DNA from: Brevibacillus_H ginsengisoli
GTDB lineage: Bacteria > Bacillota > Bacilli > Brevibacillales > Brevibacillaceae
Direction: 5' to 3'
NCBI RefSeq assembly: GCF_050113715.1
Contig: NZ_JBNJQR010000002.1
Coordinates: forward strand, 1 to 64,000
Length of the DNA stretch: 64,000 bases
Shown here: piece by piece, positions 61,229 to 64,000 of the stretch
Numbering within the stretch: the first letter of the stretch is position 1
Layout of the letters: each line of letters opens with the position of its first letter
Translations under genes and position numbers: made by a program
The notes under the pieces: generated by a model
What the model saw: only the letters and a program-made list of their open reading frames with translations
Databases searched by the model: none
Told to the model about the DNA's origin: nothing

Positions 61229-61786
61229 ATGAGTGAGCAAGTAAACGATCGATTATACGAAAAAACAATCTCGAGCACACCCATTTATGAAGGAAAAGTC
61301 ATCAAGGTTAAAGTGGATGAAGTGCTTCTGCCAAATGGAAATACATCCAAGCGGGAAATCGTTGAGCATCAGGGAGCGGTTGCGGTTATCCCGTTGACGT
61401 TAGATGGCAAATTGGTGGCAGTCCGCCAGTTTCGTAAACCTTTGGAGCTCTCCATTGTGGAGATTCCGGCGGGTAAACTGGAAAAAGGCGAAAAGCCCCT
61501 CGATTGCGCAATACGTGAATTAGAAGAAGAAACAGGTTATAAAGCAGGCAAATTTGAACATATTAGCTCATTTTATACCTCTCCGGGGTTTGCCAATGAA
61601 CTGTTGCACCTGTATTTGGCGACAGACTTGACTGTAGGAGAATTTCATCCGGATGAGGATGAATTCGTCGAGCTGATGCATTTGACGTTGGATGAAGCCA
61701 AACAACTCCATGCAGAAGGCCAAATCTGCGATGCCAAGACAGTAATGGCGCTGTTCGCATGGGAGAACCGGGTGCTGCGAGGATGA
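61229..61786 (+). CDS. nudF: ADP-ribose pyrophosphatase (Nudix)
   Basis: The 185-residue protein has the complete Nudix box (GKLEKGEKPLDCAIRELEEE, then TGYKAG), with the metal-binding Glu cluster, and the N-terminal strands with SKREIVEHQGAVAVIPL typical of NudF/YqkG. It splits ADP-ribose into AMP and ribose 5-phosphate. ATG at 61229 follows AAGGAGA. Its stop overlaps the start of the EndoQ-like gene. Confidence 0.92.
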   Translation: MSEQVNDRLYEKTISSTPIYEGKVIKVKVDEVLLPNGNTSKREIVEHQGAVAVIPLTLDGKLVAVRQFRKPLELSIVEIPAGKLEKGEKPLDCAIRELEEETGYKAGKFEHISSFYTSPGFANELLHLYLATDLTVGEFHPDEDEFVELMHLTLDEAKQLHAEGQICDAKTVMALFAWENRVLRG

Positions 61787-62964
61787 CCGAATCTCTTGCT
61801 AGCTATTTTGCGGATCTTCACATCCATATTGGCGCGACACAATCAGGTAAACCAGTCAAAATCACAGCGTCGAGAAATATGACACTCACCCGTATTCTGG
61901 AGGAAGCCTCAGAACGCAAAGGAATTGAGATCATCGGGATCATTGATTCTCATGTTCCTGAAGTGCAAAGAGAACTCGAAGATTTGCTGGAAACAGGACA
62001 AGCAACACAGCTTTCTCAAGGCGGGATTCGATATAAGAACACGACGCTTATTCTGGGAAGCGAAGTAGAGGTGAAGGAAGCGAATCGCGGTGAGGCCCAT
62101 TTTCTCTGCTACCTGCCGGATCTAGCCCATATGAAGGAGTTCACCGCATGGCTTGAGAAAAGATGCACAAACATCACCGTAAGCTCACAACGAATCCAAA
62201 CCAATTTGCGTGAGCTTCAACAGGTCGTGAGGGAATGGGGAGGCACCATTATACCTGCCCATGTGTTTACCCCGCATAAAGGAATGTACGGGAACTGTAC
62301 TGATCATATGGGCGAAATTATGGATCCGACACTGGTTTTGGCTGTTGAATTGGGACTAAGTGCCAATACGAATATGGCGGACAGGCTACAAGAGCTGCAT
62401 GACAAGACGTTCTTAACCAATTCAGATGCTCACTCACTGCCCAAAATCGGACGAGAGTATCAGAAATTGACCTTGTTAGAGCCCAGTTTTCATGAGTGGA
62501 TGAAAGCGCTTCGCCGTGAGGATGGACGAGGTGTTCTTGTTAATTATGGATTACTTCCGCAACTCGGGAAATACCATCAGACGACCTGTCAATCTTGTAA
62601 GCAACCCTTGCCGCAAACTCTCGATGGCAGGTGTCCGCATTGCGGGTATAAGTCCGTAATCCGCGGGGTGGATGAACGAATTATAGAGCTCGCTGAGTTG
62701 CCTTTGGGACAGCACCCGTCTCATCGGCCCCCTTACATTGAACAGATTCCACTGGAGTTCATTCCAGGATTGGGAGCAAAGTCCCGCGAAAAACTCTACC
62801 TTGCCTTTGGAACCGAAATGAACATCCTGCATCGCGTGGAATATGAAGAATTAGCGCAGGTTGTAGGGGAGAAACTGGCTATAAGCATACAGCGAGCTCG
62901 AACAGGAAATTTGTCCGTTACAGCAGGCGGAGCAGGCACTTATGGACGTGTTTTCTCGGGTTAG
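61783..62964 (+). CDS. yqxK: Endonuclease Q-family protein (YqxK-like)
   Basis: The 393-residue protein begins with the PHP-type metal motifs YFADLHIHIG, GIIDSHVPE, PAHVFTPHKGMYG and NSDAHSLP. It then has a C-terminal zinc ribbon (CQSCKQP...CPHCGYK, about 266-288) and a helix-hairpin-helix (IPGLGAKSREKLY). EndoQ nicks DNA 5' of deaminated bases such as dU and hypoxanthine. ATG at 61783 overlaps the nudF stop (ATGA). The B. subtilis homologue yqxK is near nudF and spoIIM as well. Confidence 0.88.
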   Translation: MTESLASYFADLHIHIGATQSGKPVKITASRNMTLTRILEEASERKGIEIIGIIDSHVPEVQRELEDLLETGQATQLSQGGIRYKNTTLILGSEVEVKEANRGEAHFLCYLPDLAHMKEFTAWLEKRCTNITVSSQRIQTNLRELQQVVREWGGTIIPAHVFTPHKGMYGNCTDHMGEIMDPTLVLAVELGLSANTNMADRLQELHDKTFLTNSDAHSLPKIGREYQKLTLLEPSFHEWMKALRREDGRGVLVNYGLLPQLGKYHQTTCQSCKQPLPQTLDGRCPHCGYKSVIRGVDERIIELAELPLGQHPSHRPPYIEQIPLEFIPGLGAKSREKLYLAFGTEMNILHRVEYEELAQVVGEKLAISIQRARTGNLSVTAGGAGTYGRVFSG

Positions 62965-63024
62965 GAATACTTGTACCACTCCTCACATACAGTTAATTAA
63001 CTAGTTTGTGGGGAGGCGGCTTAA

Positions 63025-63651
63025 GTGCGTAAACGCATGGGACAAACTATCCAGAGCTCATTGAAAGAAAATCAGTCACTATATGTGTTTACCATTGTCT
63101 TGTTTGCGATGGGGGTTATTTTTGGAGCCATCATCGTTAATTCCTTGACACTCTCCCAGAAGCAGGATTTATTTGGTTTTCTCCAATACTTTTTTAAGAA
63201 CATGAGTCAGAACGGTATTCCTGATCCCAATGAACATTTTGGTCAAGCGATGGGATATTATCTCAAGACCGTAGGAATTATGTGGTTATTTGGCTTATCG
63301 ATAATCGGTGTCCCCATTATCTTGCTCATGCTTTTTTTGAAAGGGATTGTAATCGGCTTTACGGTAGGATTTTTGGTGAATCAATTTCAGTGGCAGGGAA
63401 TGACCTTCTCGCTCGCTGGAGTTCTCCCGCAAAATATGTTGATTGTACCTGCGTTCATCCTTATTGGTGTGGCGGGAATCTCCTTCTCGTTGCGTTTAAT
63501 CAGGACGCGGCTGCTTTCCCACAGAGATGAGATTTGGCCGCATTTTATCAGATACAGCTTATTGATTGTCAGTATGGTGGCCGTTCTTACGGTTGCGGCG
63601 CTGTTCGAAAGCTATGTTTCTCCGACGATCATGAAGTATGTTATTCATTAA
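63025..63651 (+). CDS. spoIIM: Stage II sporulation protein M
   Basis: The 208-residue polytopic membrane protein has the SpoIIM pattern, with an N-terminal basic part, MGVIFGAIIVNSL in the first helix and further helices to the C-terminus. SpoIIM works with SpoIID and SpoIIP to degrade septal peptidoglycan during engulfment. GTG at 63025 follows GGGAGG with 8 bases. Its place before fur is the same as in B. subtilis, a strong sign of a spore former. Confidence 0.9.
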   Translation: MRKRMGQTIQSSLKENQSLYVFTIVLFAMGVIFGAIIVNSLTLSQKQDLFGFLQYFFKNMSQNGIPDPNEHFGQAMGYYLKTVGIMWLFGLSIIGVPIILLMLFLKGIVIGFTVGFLVNQFQWQGMTFSLAGVLPQNMLIVPAFILIGVAGISFSLRLIRTRLLSHRDEIWPHFIRYSLLIVSMVAVLTVAALFESYVSPTIMKYVIH

Positions 63652-63659
63652 GCATTAAT

Positions 63660-63690
63660 TAAGAATAATTCTCATATAATAACGGATGTA
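63660..63690 (+). promoter_or_regulatory. Possible Fur-box-like sequence upstream of fur
   Basis: AAGAATAATTCTCATATAATAA resembles a degenerate AT-rich Fur box and lies 70 bases ahead of fur; autoregulation is common in this family. The match is weak. Confidence 0.3.
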
Positions 63691-63756
63691 TTTGACTTAA
63701 CTGATTCCCCTCTACTATAATAGGAACAGGTTTCATGCGAGCGGGGAGGGGCAGTA

Positions 63757-64000
63757 ATGGAAGAAAAAATAGAAAAAATCAAGCAGCAGTTACATTCCCA
63801 TAACTACAAATTGACGCCACAGCGAGAAGCCACAGTTCGTGTCCTTCTGGAAAACGAACAGGATCACTTGAGTGCAGAAGACGTGTATCTCTTAGTGAAA
63901 GAGAAAGCCCCAGAGATCGGACTCGCCACGGTATATCGGACATTGGAATTATTAAGTGAACTTAAACTGATACACAAAATGAATTTTGGCGATGGAGTTG
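63757..64000 (+). CDS. fur: Ferric uptake regulator Fur (5' part)
   Basis: The first 81 residues are present, with the Fur winged helix (KLTPQREATVRVLLENEQDH, LSAEDVYLLVKEKAPEIGLA, TVYRTLELLSEL). The frame runs off the window. Fur represses iron-uptake genes when iron is bound. GGGGAGGGG precedes the ATG. The gene order spoIIM-fur supports Fur over the related PerR/Zur. Confidence 0.85.
   Translation, partial: MEEKIEKIKQQLHSHNYKLTPQREATVRVLLENEQDHLSAEDVYLLVKEKAPEIGLATVYRTLELLSELKLIHKMNFGDGV

Noticed and set aside
1..64000. CRISPR array, rRNA or tRNA genes
   Set aside because: No regularly spaced repeats of CRISPR type and no recognisable tRNA or rRNA sequence were seen; the short repeats found are regulatory or transposon ends.

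Overview
The window comes from a low-GC, spore-forming member of the Bacillales. The evidence is gene order and content: nudF, an EndoQ/yqxK homologue, spoIIM and fur run together as in Bacillus; a bkdR/DUF2627 pair precedes a branched-chain keto-acid dehydrogenase operon; and carboxyltransferase and M20 peptidase genes sit together as yqjD-yqjE do. Shine-Dalgarno sites are strong and TTG/GTG starts are frequent. The style suggests a Brevibacillus- or Paenibacillus-like genome, but that is inference. No rRNA or tRNA gene was seen.

Region 1 (1 to about 14.5 kb) is an AT-rich accessory island, probably continuing off the left edge. It holds a DHH-like protein, a DUF5659-like protein, an archaeo-eukaryotic-type primase, a serine recombinase, a CPBP membrane protease, a PD-(D/E)XK-like protein, a lipoprotein and a zinc-ribbon membrane protein driven by near-identical promoters, and many small unknown or frameshifted genes. 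It also holds about 1.1 kb without a convincing gene (11446-12587) that looks like one or two large structured non-coding RNAs. The second has its own extended -10 promoter, an 11-bp closing stem and a strong terminator.

Region 2 (14.5 to 23.3 kb) holds corA, a dinB remnant, and a divergent LysR/aminotransferase/RidA/hydroxyacid dehydrogenase cluster. Two copies of an approximately 85-bp hairpin repeat (16188 and 23219) flank it. Between them lies a 1,954-bp element (21141-23094) with TGT/ACA ends, inverted arrays of roughly 20-bp repeats and a 5-bp target duplication GTGAC. It has the end architecture of a Tn7-type transposon but encodes no transposase, and it carries a phzF-family gene.

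Region 3 (23.3 to 43.1 kb): a DUF3829 gene diverges from an hscC-type Hsp70, a J-domain-like membrane protein with HPE in place of HPD, and a DUF1266 gene, resembling the E. coli hscC neighbourhood. Then come a UPF0489 gene, a diguanylate cyclase, an Ig-like secreted protein, a divergent formate-tetrahydrofolate ligase, a phosphoesterase, peptidase E, namA, a CBS-ACT protein, a beta-carbonic anhydrase, and a steA-steB-glycosyltransferase-MraY-like operon.

Region 4 (43.1 to 64 kb) is core metabolism. BkdR (sigma-54 activator) faces a textbook regulatory region: two 21-bp direct repeats, a cre-like site and a perfect -24/-12 promoter. It drives bcd and probably lpd-bkdAA-bkdAB-bkdB, which would make branched acyl-CoAs; ptb and buk are absent. 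A secreted repeat protein follows. Next come methylmalonyl-CoA mutase, a cobalamin-domain/epimerase fusion and a carboxyltransferase, which together would turn propionyl-CoA (a product of Val/Ile breakdown) into succinyl-CoA. The window ends with the M20 peptidase, DUF3866, nudF, EndoQ-like, spoIIM and a truncated fur.
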